Shown: in pieces, positions 8,605-17,203 of the stretch
Layout: each line of letters opens with the position of its first letter
How positions within the stretch are numbered: position 1 is the first letter of the stretch
NCBI RefSeq assembly: GCF_002846365.1
Contig: NZ_PJMW01000001.1
Coordinates: 372,001-436,000, forward strand
From: Nocardia fluminea
Lineage (GTDB): Bacteria > Actinomycetota > Actinomycetes > Mycobacteriales > Mycobacteriaceae
Direction of reading: 5' to 3'
Length of the DNA stretch: 64,000 bases
Program-made: the position numbers and the translations under genes
Notes under the pieces: model-generated
The model's database searches: none
What the model was told of the DNA's origin: nothing
The model's input: only the letters and a program-made list of their open reading frames with translations

Positions 8605-9597
8605 GTGCACAAGTCCACTCGGCGCGCGATCGCCTTCGGCTCGGCCGCCCTCGCCGCCGCTGCCCTCCTGTCGGCCTGCGGTTCCGCCGACACCACCGCG
8701 TCGGGCGGCACACTGAAGGTCGGCGTGTTCTTTCCCGGCTCGCTCTCGGACACCGGCTTCATGCAGTCGGGATACCTCGGCTACCAGCGCATCGCCGACG
8801 CCCTCGGTGACAAGGTCGAACTCAGCAAGGTCGAACAGGTCGCGGCCAGCGACTACCAGCAGGCGCTGGTCCGTTTCGCCTCGACCAACGACCTGGTGAT
8901 CTCCCTCGGCGGTCAGACCGACGCCGACGTGCGCAAGGTCGCGCCGCAGTTCCCGAACGTGAAGTTCGTCGAGATCGGCGGACCGGCCGACGCCGAGCCA
9001 CTGGCCAACCTCGCCTACTACGACCCGCAGCAGGCCGAGGCCGAATTCCTCAGCGGCGCAGTGTCGGCGGCGGGGTCGAAGACGGGCACGGTGGCATTCG
9101 TCGGCGGCGTCGAACTGCCCGCGATCGTCAACGCCGCCAACGCCTTCGGCAACGGCGCCCGGTTCGCCGTGCCCGAAGCGAAGGTGCTCACCCCGCAGTA
9201 TGTCGGCGACTTCAACGACCCCGCCAAGGCCAAGCAGGCCGCACTGGCCGACTACGGCGCCGGTGCGGGCACGCTCGGCCAGATCGTCAACCTGGGCAAG
9301 GCGGGCATGGAGCAGGCCGCGACCCAGGCCGGCGCCACGATGGTCGGCGGTCCGATTCCCGGCGACTGCACCAACCCCGCGTACCTGGGCTACGTGCACA
9401 CCGACATCGGCGCCGAGGTCGAGTTCGCGGTGAAGGCCGTGCTCGACAACTCGTGGAAGGCCGAGAACGTGCGCTTCGGGCTGACCTCGCCCAATGACGG
9501 CACCGATTTCGTGTTGTGCAGCAAGGACCCCGCGGTCGCCGATGCCCTCGCGAAGGCGAAGACCGCCCTGTCCACCGGCGCGGTCAAGCCGTACTGA
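8605..9597 (+). CDS. BMP-family substrate-binding lipoprotein
   Basis: 330 residues from GTG with RBS AAGGAGT. A type II signal peptide ends in the lipobox LLSAC at residues 21-25, followed by the BMP/PnrA-like periplasmic fold (LKVGVFFPGSLSDTGFMQSG). Relatives bind nucleosides, purines or related ligands outside the membrane. First gene of an operon with a double ATPase (6-bp gap), two permeases and two enzymes. Confidence 0.93.
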   Translation: MHKSTRRAIAFGSAALAAAALLSACGSADTTASGGTLKVGVFFPGSLSDTGFMQSGYLGYQRIADALGDKVELSKVEQVAASDYQQALVRFASTNDLVISLGGQTDADVRKVAPQFPNVKFVEIGGPADAEPLANLAYYDPQQAEAEFLSGAVSAAGSKTGTVAFVGGVELPAIVNAANAFGNGARFAVPEAKVLTPQYVGDFNDPAKAKQAALADYGAGAGTLGQIVNLGKAGMEQAATQAGATMVGGPIPGDCTNPAYLGYVHTDIGAEVEFAVKAVLDNSWKAENVRFGLTSPNDGTDFVLCSKDPAVADALAKAKTALSTGAVKPY

Positions 9598-9603
9598 TCC
9601 GCG

Positions 9604-11268
9604 ATGAGCACTCCCGCATTGACCCTGCACGGGGTCGGTAAGCGCTTCGGTGACGTGCAGGCGCTCCACGATGTGGACGTCACCGTCGAATCCGGCACCG
9701 TCCATTGCATTCTCGGCGAGAACGGCGCGGGCAAGTCCACGCTGTGCAACCTCGTCTTCGGCGGCTACCAGCCCGACAGCGGGCGTATACAACTGGGTGG
9801 CAAGGACTTCCGGCCCGACTCGCCCGCCGCCGCGATGGCGTCCGGCGTGGCCATGGTGCATCAGCACTTCAGCCTCGTCACCACCATGACCGTCGCGGAG
9901 AATCTGCTGCTCACCCAGCACGGACTCCGGTCGCGTCGCACAGAGCTCACCGACCGGCTCGACGAGATCGCGCAACGCTACCGCCTGCGCGTCGACCTCG
10001 ACCAGCAGGTCGCGACCATGCCGGTCGGCGCCAGGCAGAAAGTCGAGATCGTCAAGGCACTGCTGCGCGATCCGGCGCTGATCCTGCTCGACGAACCGAC
10101 GGGAGTGCTCGATCCGGCCGAGATCGACGCGTTGATCGACACCTGCCGCGCCATCGCCGCCGACGGTAAGGCGGTGATCCTGGTGACGCACAAACTCGGC
10201 GAGGTGGCCAGGGTCGCCGATGCCGCGACCGTGCTGCGCCGCGGCACGGTCGCCGGTGGCGGGCGGATGTCGAACACCACCATCGCCGGGTTGCTCACCG
10301 CGATGGTGGGGCGTACCGCTGCCGACCTCGACCCGAGCGTCGCCGCGACCATCGGCCTGGATCCCGCCGACGCGGCGCGCCCCATCGGCGTTCCGGTGTC
10401 GAACACCGAAACGGATTCACCTGCGCGGGCTCTCACCGACGAGCCCATCATCGATCGCGGCACCGCGTCGGCGCCATCGAGCGCCCGCCTCGTACCGTCC
10501 GCCGATTCCGTCTCTCCCGCGCCGGTTCTCACCATCGACCGCGTCACCGTGCATCGTGCCGACGGCAGCGCCGCCCTCGACGACGCGCGCCTGGTCGTGC
10601 GGCCCGGCGAGATCGTCGGGATCGCCGGTGTCGAAGGCAATGGGCAGAGCGAACTCGTCGCGGTCCTCGCTGGCGGCACCTCGGTGAGCGGTGGCCGGGT
10701 GACCCTCGCCGATACCGATATCACGACCGCGAGCCCCGCGACCCGAACCGCGCTCGGCCTCGGCGTGGTGCCAGAGGATCGGCACCGCGATGCGATGGTC
10801 GCCGAGATGACCTTGGCGGAGAACCTCTTCCTCGGCCAACTGGGTCGCTTCCGGCGTTTCGGCCTGCTCGACAAGCAGGCGATGGGTCGCGCCGCCCAGG
10901 CCGAACTCGACCGCTTCGATGTGCGCGCGGCCGGACCGTGGGTGCCGATGGGCTCACTCTCGGGTGGCAATCAGCAGAAGGTGGTACTGGCCCGCGAACT
11001 GTCCGCCGCGAATCTGCGCTGCCTCGTCGCCGCCCAGCCGACTCGCGGGTTGGACATCGGCGCAGTCGATTTCGTACTCACCCAGTTGCGTCGCGCGGCC
11101 GCTGACGGCTGCGGGGTGCTGGTGGTGTCGAGCGAAGTGCCGGAATTGCTGGCGCTGTGCGACCGGGTGTTCGTCGCGTATCGCGGCGCCCTCGCGGGCC
11201 CGGTGGAGACCGCCGATCCCGCAGCGGCACAACAGATCAGCGAGTTGATGATGGGAGTGGCGCCATGA
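9604..11268 (+). CDS. ABC ATPase with two nucleotide-binding domains
   Basis: 554 residues. The N-terminal domain has Walker A GENGAGKST (about residues 38-46), a degenerate signature (VGARQKVEIVKAL) and Walker B LILLDEPTGVLD. The C-terminal domain has the degenerate P-loop GVEGNGQSEL usual in this family, signature LSGGNQQKVVLAREL, and AAQPTRGLDIG in place of a Walker B Asp-Glu. About 60 residues of low-complexity linker (around 250-310) join the halves, longer than I expect for the family. Powers the two downstream permeases; its stop overlaps the next start as ATGA. Confidence 0.93.
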   Translation: MSTPALTLHGVGKRFGDVQALHDVDVTVESGTVHCILGENGAGKSTLCNLVFGGYQPDSGRIQLGGKDFRPDSPAAAMASGVAMVHQHFSLVTTMTVAENLLLTQHGLRSRRTELTDRLDEIAQRYRLRVDLDQQVATMPVGARQKVEIVKALLRDPALILLDEPTGVLDPAEIDALIDTCRAIAADGKAVILVTHKLGEVARVADAATVLRRGTVAGGGRMSNTTIAGLLTAMVGRTAADLDPSVAATIGLDPADAARPIGVPVSNTETDSPARALTDEPIIDRGTASAPSSARLVPSADSVSPAPVLTIDRVTVHRADGSAALDDARLVVRPGEIVGIAGVEGNGQSELVAVLAGGTSVSGGRVTLADTDITTASPATRTALGLGVVPEDRHRDAMVAEMTLAENLFLGQLGRFRRFGLLDKQAMGRAAQAELDRFDVRAAGPWVPMGSLSGGNQQKVVLARELSAANLRCLVAAQPTRGLDIGAVDFVLTQLRRAAADGCGVLVVSSEVPELLALCDRVFVAYRGALAGPVETADPAAAQQISELMMGVAP

Positions 11269-12410
11269 GGGGCAAGATGTCCGCGGGGCCAAATCCGACG
11301 AGCCTGCGCGACTGGGCACACCACCCGATCGTCGTCGCCGGCGCGGCGATGCTCGCGGCGGGGGTGATCGGTCTGATTCTGGCCGCTGTCGCCGGCGCGG
11401 CGCCGAGCGCCACGGTGACAGCACTGTGGGAGGGCATGTTCGGCAGCGACTACGCGATCGGCGCCTCGCTCAATGTCGCGGCGACTCTCATGCTGGTGGC
11501 GGTCGGCTTCACCATCGCGCACCGCGCCGGGTTGGTCAATGTCGGTGGTGAGGGCCAGATCTGTGCCGGCGGCATCGCCGCCACCGCGATCGGCACCACC
11601 CTCACCGGTACCCCCGCGGCGATCACTCTGCCCGCGGTGCTGATCGGGGCGGCAGCCGCGGGCTGGCTGTGGGCCGCCATCGCGGCGTACCTGCGGGTCG
11701 CCCGCGGCACCAGCGAGATCATCACCACGCTGCTGCTCAACTTCGTCGGGCTCGCGCTGGTGCTGCTCGTCGTGCACGAGCCCGCGCTGCTGCGCCAGCC
11801 GGTGACCTCCTCGGAGACGCTGCCGCAGTCCGAACAGCTCACCGCGGCCGCGCATCTGCCGCTGCTCGGCATCGAACGCTCCCCCGCGACCATCGCCCTG
11901 TGGATCGCCGTGGTGGCCGCGTTCGGCACCGCGATCCTGGTGCGCCGCACCGCACTCGGCACCCGATTGCGTGCGGTCGGGCTCAATCCCGACGCGGCGG
12001 CGCGGCTCGGACTGCCGGTGCAGCGGCTGCGCTTCCTGAGTCTGTCGGCGGCGGGCACCTTCTCCGGCCTCGCGGGCGGGTTGCTCGTGGCGACGGCGCC
12101 GTTCGTGCTCGCCGAAGGGTTCTCCTCCGGCTACGGATTCTCCGGTCTGGTCGTCGGCCTGCTGGCACGTGGCTCATTGGCCGCCGTCGTCGCGGTGTCG
12201 CTGCTGCTCGGCTTCCTCGTCTCCGGCGGGATCAACCTGCAACTGGCCGCGAATGTGCCCGCGTCGACCATCTCGGTCGTGGAGTCGCTGATGATCGTGT
12301 TCATCGCGGGCGCCGCCGTCTGGACCTATCGCAGACGCAAGGCCGAACCTTCCGCATCACCACCGGTCGCCTCGGTGGACACCGCCGAACTGGCAGGAGC
12401 GCCGCGATGA
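11265..12410 (+). CDS. ABC permease, nucleoside/simple-sugar type (first)
   Basis: 381 residues with about 10 membrane spans. The family segment VGFTIAHRAGLVNVGGEGQI (about residues 80-99) and ARGTSEIITTLLLNFV identify the BMP-type importer permease. Start chosen at the ATG overlapping the ATPase stop; an open frame reaching upstream to 11157 is spurious. The stop overlaps the second permease start (ATGA). Confidence 0.93.
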   Translation: MRGKMSAGPNPTSLRDWAHHPIVVAGAAMLAAGVIGLILAAVAGAAPSATVTALWEGMFGSDYAIGASLNVAATLMLVAVGFTIAHRAGLVNVGGEGQICAGGIAATAIGTTLTGTPAAITLPAVLIGAAAAGWLWAAIAAYLRVARGTSEIITTLLLNFVGLALVLLVVHEPALLRQPVTSSETLPQSEQLTAAAHLPLLGIERSPATIALWIAVVAAFGTAILVRRTALGTRLRAVGLNPDAAARLGLPVQRLRFLSLSAAGTFSGLAGGLLVATAPFVLAEGFSSGYGFSGLVVGLLARGSLAAVVAVSLLLGFLVSGGINLQLAANVPASTISVVESLMIVFIAGAAVWTYRRRKAEPSASPPVASVDTAELAGAPR

Positions 12411-13333
12411 GCCTGGACACCGTCACCGATATCGCCACCAGCGGAATCGGTTTCACTCTGCCCATCCTCGTCGCCGCGAGTGGTGAGCTGGTCAGCGAGC
12501 GCGCGGGCGTGCTCAATCTGAGCCTCGAGGCGATGATGCTGACGGGCGCGTTCGCCGGTGTGCTCGGCGCCGTCACCACCGGTTCGCCGGTGCTCGGGGC
12601 GGCCACCGCGGTGATCGCCGCGCTGATCTTCGGTGCGCTGCAGGCGATCTGGAGTATCGGTTTGCGCGCCGACCAGATCGTCGTCGGCATCGCCAGCAAC
12701 GCCCTGGCGCTGGGCGCCACCACCTACGGCGCGCGTCTGCTGCTCGCTGACGGCAAGGGCCACAGCGTGCCCGGTTTCGACGCACTGCGGATACCTGTGC
12801 TGCACCATGTCCCGGTCATCGGTCCCGCCCTGTTCGGGCAGACCGCCCTGGGCTATCTGTGCATCGCGGTGGTCGCCGTCCTGGCGTTCGTGTTCTCCCG
12901 CCGCACCAAGCTGGGTCTGGTGATCGATGCGATCGGCGAGGACGCCGTCGCCGCCGACCGCACCGGTCTGCCCGTGCGGGCCGTCCGCTACGGCTGCGTG
13001 CTGCTCGCCGCGTTCGCCGCGGGCCTCGGCGGTGCGCAATTGGCGCTGTCGGAGGTGCATTCGTTCAGCGACAACATGACCGGCGGCATCGGCTATCTCG
13101 CCGTGGTCGCGGTGATCGCAGGCCGTTGGCGTGCGCTTGGGGTGATCTGGGCATCGGTGTTCTTCGGTCTCGCCCAGGCCCTGCAGTTCGCGCTGCCCGC
13201 GCTCGGTGTCGATGTGCCGTTCGCGTTGCTGGTGATGCTGCCCTACCTGATCGCGATCGTCGCCGTGAGCGGCCTGGTCGGCAACAGCCGCTCGCCGCGT
13301 GACCTCACCGTCGCCTTCGCCCGAACTTCCTGA
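12407..13333 (+). CDS. ABC permease, nucleoside/simple-sugar type (second)
   Basis: 308 residues, about 8-9 membrane spans. The N-terminal TLPILVAASGELVSERAG, then VLNLSLEAMMLTGAF, is the signature of the smaller permease of BMP-type importers. It starts at 12407 by ATGA overlap and forms the membrane channel with the preceding permease. Confidence 0.93.
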   Translation: MSLDTVTDIATSGIGFTLPILVAASGELVSERAGVLNLSLEAMMLTGAFAGVLGAVTTGSPVLGAATAVIAALIFGALQAIWSIGLRADQIVVGIASNALALGATTYGARLLLADGKGHSVPGFDALRIPVLHHVPVIGPALFGQTALGYLCIAVVAVLAFVFSRRTKLGLVIDAIGEDAVAADRTGLPVRAVRYGCVLLAAFAAGLGGAQLALSEVHSFSDNMTGGIGYLAVVAVIAGRWRALGVIWASVFFGLAQALQFALPALGVDVPFALLVMLPYLIAIVAVSGLVGNSRSPRDLTVAFARTS

Positions 13334-13361
13334 CCCGCCACTACTTTCGCAGGAGCCATCG

Positions 13362-14342
13362 TTGACTCTGATCCTGTCGCACTCCGATGTGACCGCCGTC
13401 CTCGACCGCGGCGAGGTGCTCGCCGCCGTCGAGCGCGCACACGCCGATCTGGCGCTGGGCACCGCGTTCGTCCCCGCCCCACCGGCGATGGCACTGGGCG
13501 GCGCGGCCTTCGTGCCCATGGTCGCCGCCGCCGAATCCGCCGGTGCCGCCGCCGTCAAGCTGCTCGCCGACCTGCCTGCCAATCGTGCGCGCGGTCTGCC
13601 GGTGCAGCGGTCGGTGATCGTGGTGACCTCGGCGGCCGACGGTGCGTGCGAGGCGCTGATCGACGGACGTCTCGTCACTGCCGTCCGCACCGCCGCCGCC
13701 AGCGCGGTGGCGACGAAACACCTGGCCCGGCGATCGAGTTCGATACTGGGCGTGATCGGCGCGGGCAATCTGGCCGTGGAGCACACCCGCGCGATAGCGA
13801 CCGTGCGCGCGCTCGAAACCGTACTGGTCTGGTCGCGCAGCGCGGCCACCGTCGACCGCTTCCGCCGTGCGACAGCCGACCTCGGACTCGAGGTGCGTGC
13901 CCTCGACAGCCCGCAGGCGGTCACTCGCGGCGCCGATGTGCTGTGCACCCTCACGCCCTCGCGCGAGCCGATCGTCCACGGTGCCTGGTTCGGCGACGGC
14001 CTGCACGTCAACGCCGTCGGCGCACCACCGAGGGCGGATCACCGCGAGGTGGACGGTGAGGCCATGCGCCGGGGCAGGGTCGTCGTAGACTCGGTCGGCA
14101 CCACGCTCACCAAGTCCGGCGACACCCTGCTGGCCATCGCCGAAGGCGCGATCACCCAGGACGCGGTGAGCACCGAACTGGGTGAGGTGATCACGGGCCG
14201 GGCAGTTGGGCGTCGCGACGACCGCGACATCACCCTGTTCAATTCGGTGGGCATCGGCCTGCAGGATCTGGCCGCCGCCCGTCTGCTCATCGACAAGGCC
14301 CGCGCCAACGGCATCGGAACGGAAGTGGATCTCACCGCATGA
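13362..14342 (+). CDS. Ornithine cyclodeaminase/mu-crystallin family enzyme
   Basis: 326 residues from a TTG at 13362 preceded by AGGAG; an in-frame ATG at 13299 lies inside the preceding permease gene and lacks a good RBS. Seen: VTAVRTAAASAVATKHLA (substrate-side helix), the NAD(P)-binding GVIGAGNLAVEH (about residues 127-138), VGAPPRADHREVD and VVVDS. Members are NAD(P)-dependent imine reductases, alanine dehydrogenases or cyclodeaminases. Position inside an importer operon suggests it acts on the imported amine or a breakdown product. Coupled to the deaminase by ATGA. Confidence 0.88.
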   Translation: MTLILSHSDVTAVLDRGEVLAAVERAHADLALGTAFVPAPPAMALGGAAFVPMVAAAESAGAAAVKLLADLPANRARGLPVQRSVIVVTSAADGACEALIDGRLVTAVRTAAASAVATKHLARRSSSILGVIGAGNLAVEHTRAIATVRALETVLVWSRSAATVDRFRRATADLGLEVRALDSPQAVTRGADVLCTLTPSREPIVHGAWFGDGLHVNAVGAPPRADHREVDGEAMRRGRVVVDSVGTTLTKSGDTLLAIAEGAITQDAVSTELGEVITGRAVGRRDDRDITLFNSVGIGLQDLAAARLLIDKARANGIGTEVDLTA

Positions 14343-14815
14343 GCGAGCTCACTGATATCGACATCACCCATCTGCGCCGTGCCATCGACCTCGCCGGGCA
14401 CGCCACCGCACTCGGCGATCGCCCCTTCGGCGCGGTCGCGGTCGGTCACGACGGTGCGGTCCTGGCCGAGGGCGTGAACGCGGTGAACACCACCGGCGAT
14501 GTCACCACCCACGCCGAACTCGTCGCGATCACCCTTGCGACCGCCGCGGGCCATGCGCCGAAACTGCGTGGTGCCACCGTGTACGCCAGCGGCGAACCGT
14601 GCCCGATGTGCGCCGCCGCCATGGTGTGGGCCGGGGTGGCGCGCATCGTCTTCGCCGCGGCGGCAGCCGAATTCGGGCCGATCCTGCCTTCGGACACCAC
14701 CTTCGGACTCACCTGCGCCGAAGTCACCGCGAGCTCCAATGTGAGGGTCGAGGTCAGCGGACCGCACCTGGGCGAGGAAGCACTCGCCGTGTTCCGCGCG
14801 GCCGCGAAGAACTGA
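14339..14815 (+). CDS. Nucleoside/nucleobase deaminase (CDA fold)
   Basis: 158 residues. Zinc-site motifs are complete: HAELVAI (His and catalytic Glu, about residues 57-63) and PCPMCAAAM (two Cys, about 88-96). Relatives deaminate guanine, cytosine or tRNA adenosine; the operon with a nucleoside-type importer favours a free base or nucleoside. The last gene of the operon, followed by a hairpin. Confidence 0.9.
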   Translation: MSELTDIDITHLRRAIDLAGHATALGDRPFGAVAVGHDGAVLAEGVNAVNTTGDVTTHAELVAITLATAAGHAPKLRGATVYASGEPCPMCAAAMVWAGVARIVFAAAAAEFGPILPSDTTFGLTCAEVTASSNVRVEVSGPHLGEEALAVFRAAAKN

Positions 14816-14823
14816 TCCGAAGA

Positions 14824-14864
14824 CACCGAGGGCGCGGCGCCGCATCGACGCCGCGCCCTCGGTG
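14824..14864. terminator. 16-bp hairpin ending the importer operon
   Basis: CACCGAGGGCGCGGCG (14824-14839) pairs exactly with 14849-14864 around a 9-nt loop. No T-run follows. It sits between convergent stops at 14815 and 14871. Confidence 0.8.
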
Positions 14865-14870
14865 CGCGGT

Positions 14871-16229
14871 TCACTTCACCGCGACGACCTCGACGGGCTC
14901 GCCCAGTTCGCGCTGTTCCTCGATCGCCTCCGGCGTGCCCGGCACCTGCGTGCCGCGCAGCGAGACACCCTTGGTCTCGATGAGGAAGAAGGACGCGATC
15001 AGGCCGACCGCGCACGCACCGAGCATGTAGTACGCCGGCACCATGTTGTCGCCGGTCGCGCTGATGAGCGCCTCGTTGATCACCGGGGCGGTGCCACCGA
15101 AAATCGAGGTGGCCACGTTGTAGCCGATCGCCACCCCCGCGAACCGCACGATCGTGGGGAACATCGCGGGGAATGTGGCCGAAATGGTCGCCAACTGCGG
15201 GGCGTAGAGCATGCCCAGGATCGCGAACCCGACGATCGCGCCGGTGAGCGAGGAACCGATCAGGTGGTAGACCGGGATCACCGCCACCATCATCGCCGCA
15301 CACGAGAACATCCACATGGGTTTGCGCCCGATCCGGTCGGAGAGAGCACCGAGGAACGGCAGGGTGCACAGCATCGCGACCTGTCCGATCAGTGGCACGA
15401 GCAGCGCGTCGGATTTGTCCATACCGAGCGCGGAGCCGAGGTAGGTCGGGGTGTAGCTGATCAACGAGTAGTTGACGACGTTCAGCGCGATCACCAGACC
15501 GAACAGGGTCAGCACCGGGCGCAGGTACTTCGTCACCAGATCGCGGTAGACGCCGGAGACCTCCTCGGTCTCGTCCTTGCTGTCGACCTCACGGAACACC
15601 GGGGTGTCCTCCACCCGGCTGCGCAGGTACATGCCGATCAGGCCGAGCGGACCGGCGATCATGAACGGGATGCGCCAACCCCACGAATTCATCGACGCGT
15701 CGTCGAGCACATTCACCAGCAGCAGGGCGACCAGGTTGCCGAGGGTGAAGCCGGCGAGCGTGCCGACCTCGAGGAAACTGCCATAGAATCCGCGCTTGCG
15801 ATCGGGCGCGTATTCGGCCATGAATGTCGCGGCGCCACCGTATTCACCACCGGCCGAAAGTCCCTGGATCATGCGCAGCACATACAGCAGAATCGGGGCG
15901 CCGATGCCGATCATCTCGAAGCTCGGGATAAGACCGACGGCGAGAGTCGATCCGGCCATCAGGATAATCGTGGTGGCGAGCACCCGTTTGCGCCCGATGC
16001 GGTCACCGAGCGGACCCCAGATCATGCCGCCTACCGGCCGGATCAGGAATGATACGGCGAAACCGAGCAGCGTGTAGACCATCCCGGATTCACCGTCACC
16101 GGGGAACAACGACTTCGCGATATATGTCGCCAGATAGGCGTAGACACCATAGTCGAACCATTCGACCGCATTACCGATCGCCGACGCACCGATTGCCCGG
16201 TGCAGCACCGATTTCGATTCCCTTGACAT
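14871..16229 (-). CDS. MFS transporter, metabolite:H+ symporter (ProP-like) type
   Basis: 452 residues from the ATG at 16229; the frame is open to 16349 but the extension has no family character. About 12 spans. NAVEWFDYGVYAYLA opens helix 1, GDRIGRKRVLA is the loop 2-3 motif, and RMIQGLSAGGEYGGAATFMAE is the helix-4/5 signature of the MHS family (proline/betaine, citrate, alpha-ketoglutarate). The C-terminus is hydrophilic. Divergent from the luciferase-like gene. Confidence 0.92.
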   Translation of the reverse strand: MSRESKSVLHRAIGASAIGNAVEWFDYGVYAYLATYIAKSLFPGDGESGMVYTLLGFAVSFLIRPVGGMIWGPLGDRIGRKRVLATTIILMAGSTLAVGLIPSFEMIGIGAPILLYVLRMIQGLSAGGEYGGAATFMAEYAPDRKRGFYGSFLEVGTLAGFTLGNLVALLLVNVLDDASMNSWGWRIPFMIAGPLGLIGMYLRSRVEDTPVFREVDSKDETEEVSGVYRDLVTKYLRPVLTLFGLVIALNVVNYSLISYTPTYLGSALGMDKSDALLVPLIGQVAMLCTLPFLGALSDRIGRKPMWMFSCAAMMVAVIPVYHLIGSSLTGAIVGFAILGMLYAPQLATISATFPAMFPTIVRFAGVAIGYNVATSIFGGTAPVINEALISATGDNMVPAYYMLGACAVGLIASFFLIETKGVSLRGTQVPGTPEAIEEQRELGEPVEVVAVK

Positions 16230-16322
16230 CCCCAACACCCTCTCGTCGTCGCCTTTCACGAATACCCGCACCCACCCGCGAGCAAACGTTACGACCGCGC
16301 GAAGAACGGTATTTACGGGCTC

Positions 16323-16334
16323 TATACTGCGAAT
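16323..16334 (+). promoter_or_regulatory. -10 box of a probable leaderless promoter
   Basis: TATACT at 16323-16328 ends 6 nt before the ATG at 16335, so transcription should begin at or next to the start codon. There is no Shine-Dalgarno sequence. No convincing -35 was found. Confidence 0.5.
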
Positions 16335-17132
16335 ATGGTCTTGCGACACGGGGTATATCTACCGCCGTTCGGCGAACTGGCCGACCCGCGAGTGCTGGCC
16401 GAGATCGCGGTCGAAGCCGAGACCGCGGGCTTCGACGGCGTCTTCGTCTGGGACCACGTGGCACGTCCCCGGGACGCGGGTCTCGCTGTCGGCGACGCCT
16501 GGATCGGGCTGGCCGCGATCGCCGCCGCGACGAGCCGAGTGGTGTTCGGTCCGCGCGTGACCCCATTGTCACGCAGGCGTCCCCAGGACGTGGCGCGCGA
16601 AACCGTGGCTCTCGATCTGCTCAGCGGCGGCCGACTCGCCCTCGGCGTCGGCCTCGGATCCGAGGCGACCGGGGAGTTCTCCCGGCTCGGCGAGGTGAGC
16701 GCCCCCCGTGATCGCGCCCGGCGACTCGACGAGGCGCTGACGGTGATCACCGACTTGTGGTCGGGCGAGGTCGTCCATCACGACGGTCCCGCCTATCGGG
16801 TGGACGGGCTGCGATTCCTGCCACGCCCCGTCCAGCGGCCACGCATCCCGATCTGGGTCGCCGCCCAATCGGTTCGCCAGGCCCCGCTGCGGCGGGCGGC
16901 GCGCTACGACGGGCTCTGCCCCGAGGCGAGCCCGGATGAACTCGTCGACATGCTGGCGATCGTCGCCGAACACCGCGGCGATCTGAACGGGTTCGCGGTC
17001 GCGGTGGCCGCGTCCACCGACCGCGACCGCGACGCCTACGAAAAGGCCGGCGCGACCTGGTGGTTGGCCGAACTGCCGATGCTGTGTACGAAAGCGGAGG
17101 CGCTTACCCGCGTTCGACGAGGCCCCGACTGA
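16335..17132 (+). CDS. LLM-class flavin-dependent oxidoreductase
   Basis: 265 residues in the bacterial luciferase-like TIM-barrel fold. Seen: GFDGVFVWDHV near residue 38, then ALDLLSGGRLALGVGLG (about 93-109), the phosphate-side signature, and PIWVAAQSV. Such enzymes use FMN or F420. It is short of the full 300-residue length but reads complete. No operon partner: divergent from a transporter and convergent with the sigma factor gene. Confidence 0.87.
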   Translation: MVLRHGVYLPPFGELADPRVLAEIAVEAETAGFDGVFVWDHVARPRDAGLAVGDAWIGLAAIAAATSRVVFGPRVTPLSRRRPQDVARETVALDLLSGGRLALGVGLGSEATGEFSRLGEVSAPRDRARRLDEALTVITDLWSGEVVHHDGPAYRVDGLRFLPRPVQRPRIPIWVAAQSVRQAPLRRAARYDGLCPEASPDELVDMLAIVAEHRGDLNGFAVAVAASTDRDRDAYEKAGATWWLAELPMLCTKAEALTRVRRGPD

Positions 17133-17203
17133 CCGGAGCAGGTCGACAGCCCACAGTTCGATCGAGCGGTTCGGCAGACCGACGGGATCGCAGCGCCCGA
17201 CGA

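Noticed and set aside
8509..10191. 560-codon minus-strand frame across the BMP and ATPase genes
   Set aside because: Antisense shadow; both plus-strand genes have RBS, motifs and operon spacing.
12326..14011. 561-codon minus-strand frame opposite the second permease
   Set aside because: No family resemblance, spans gene boundaries of a clear operon.
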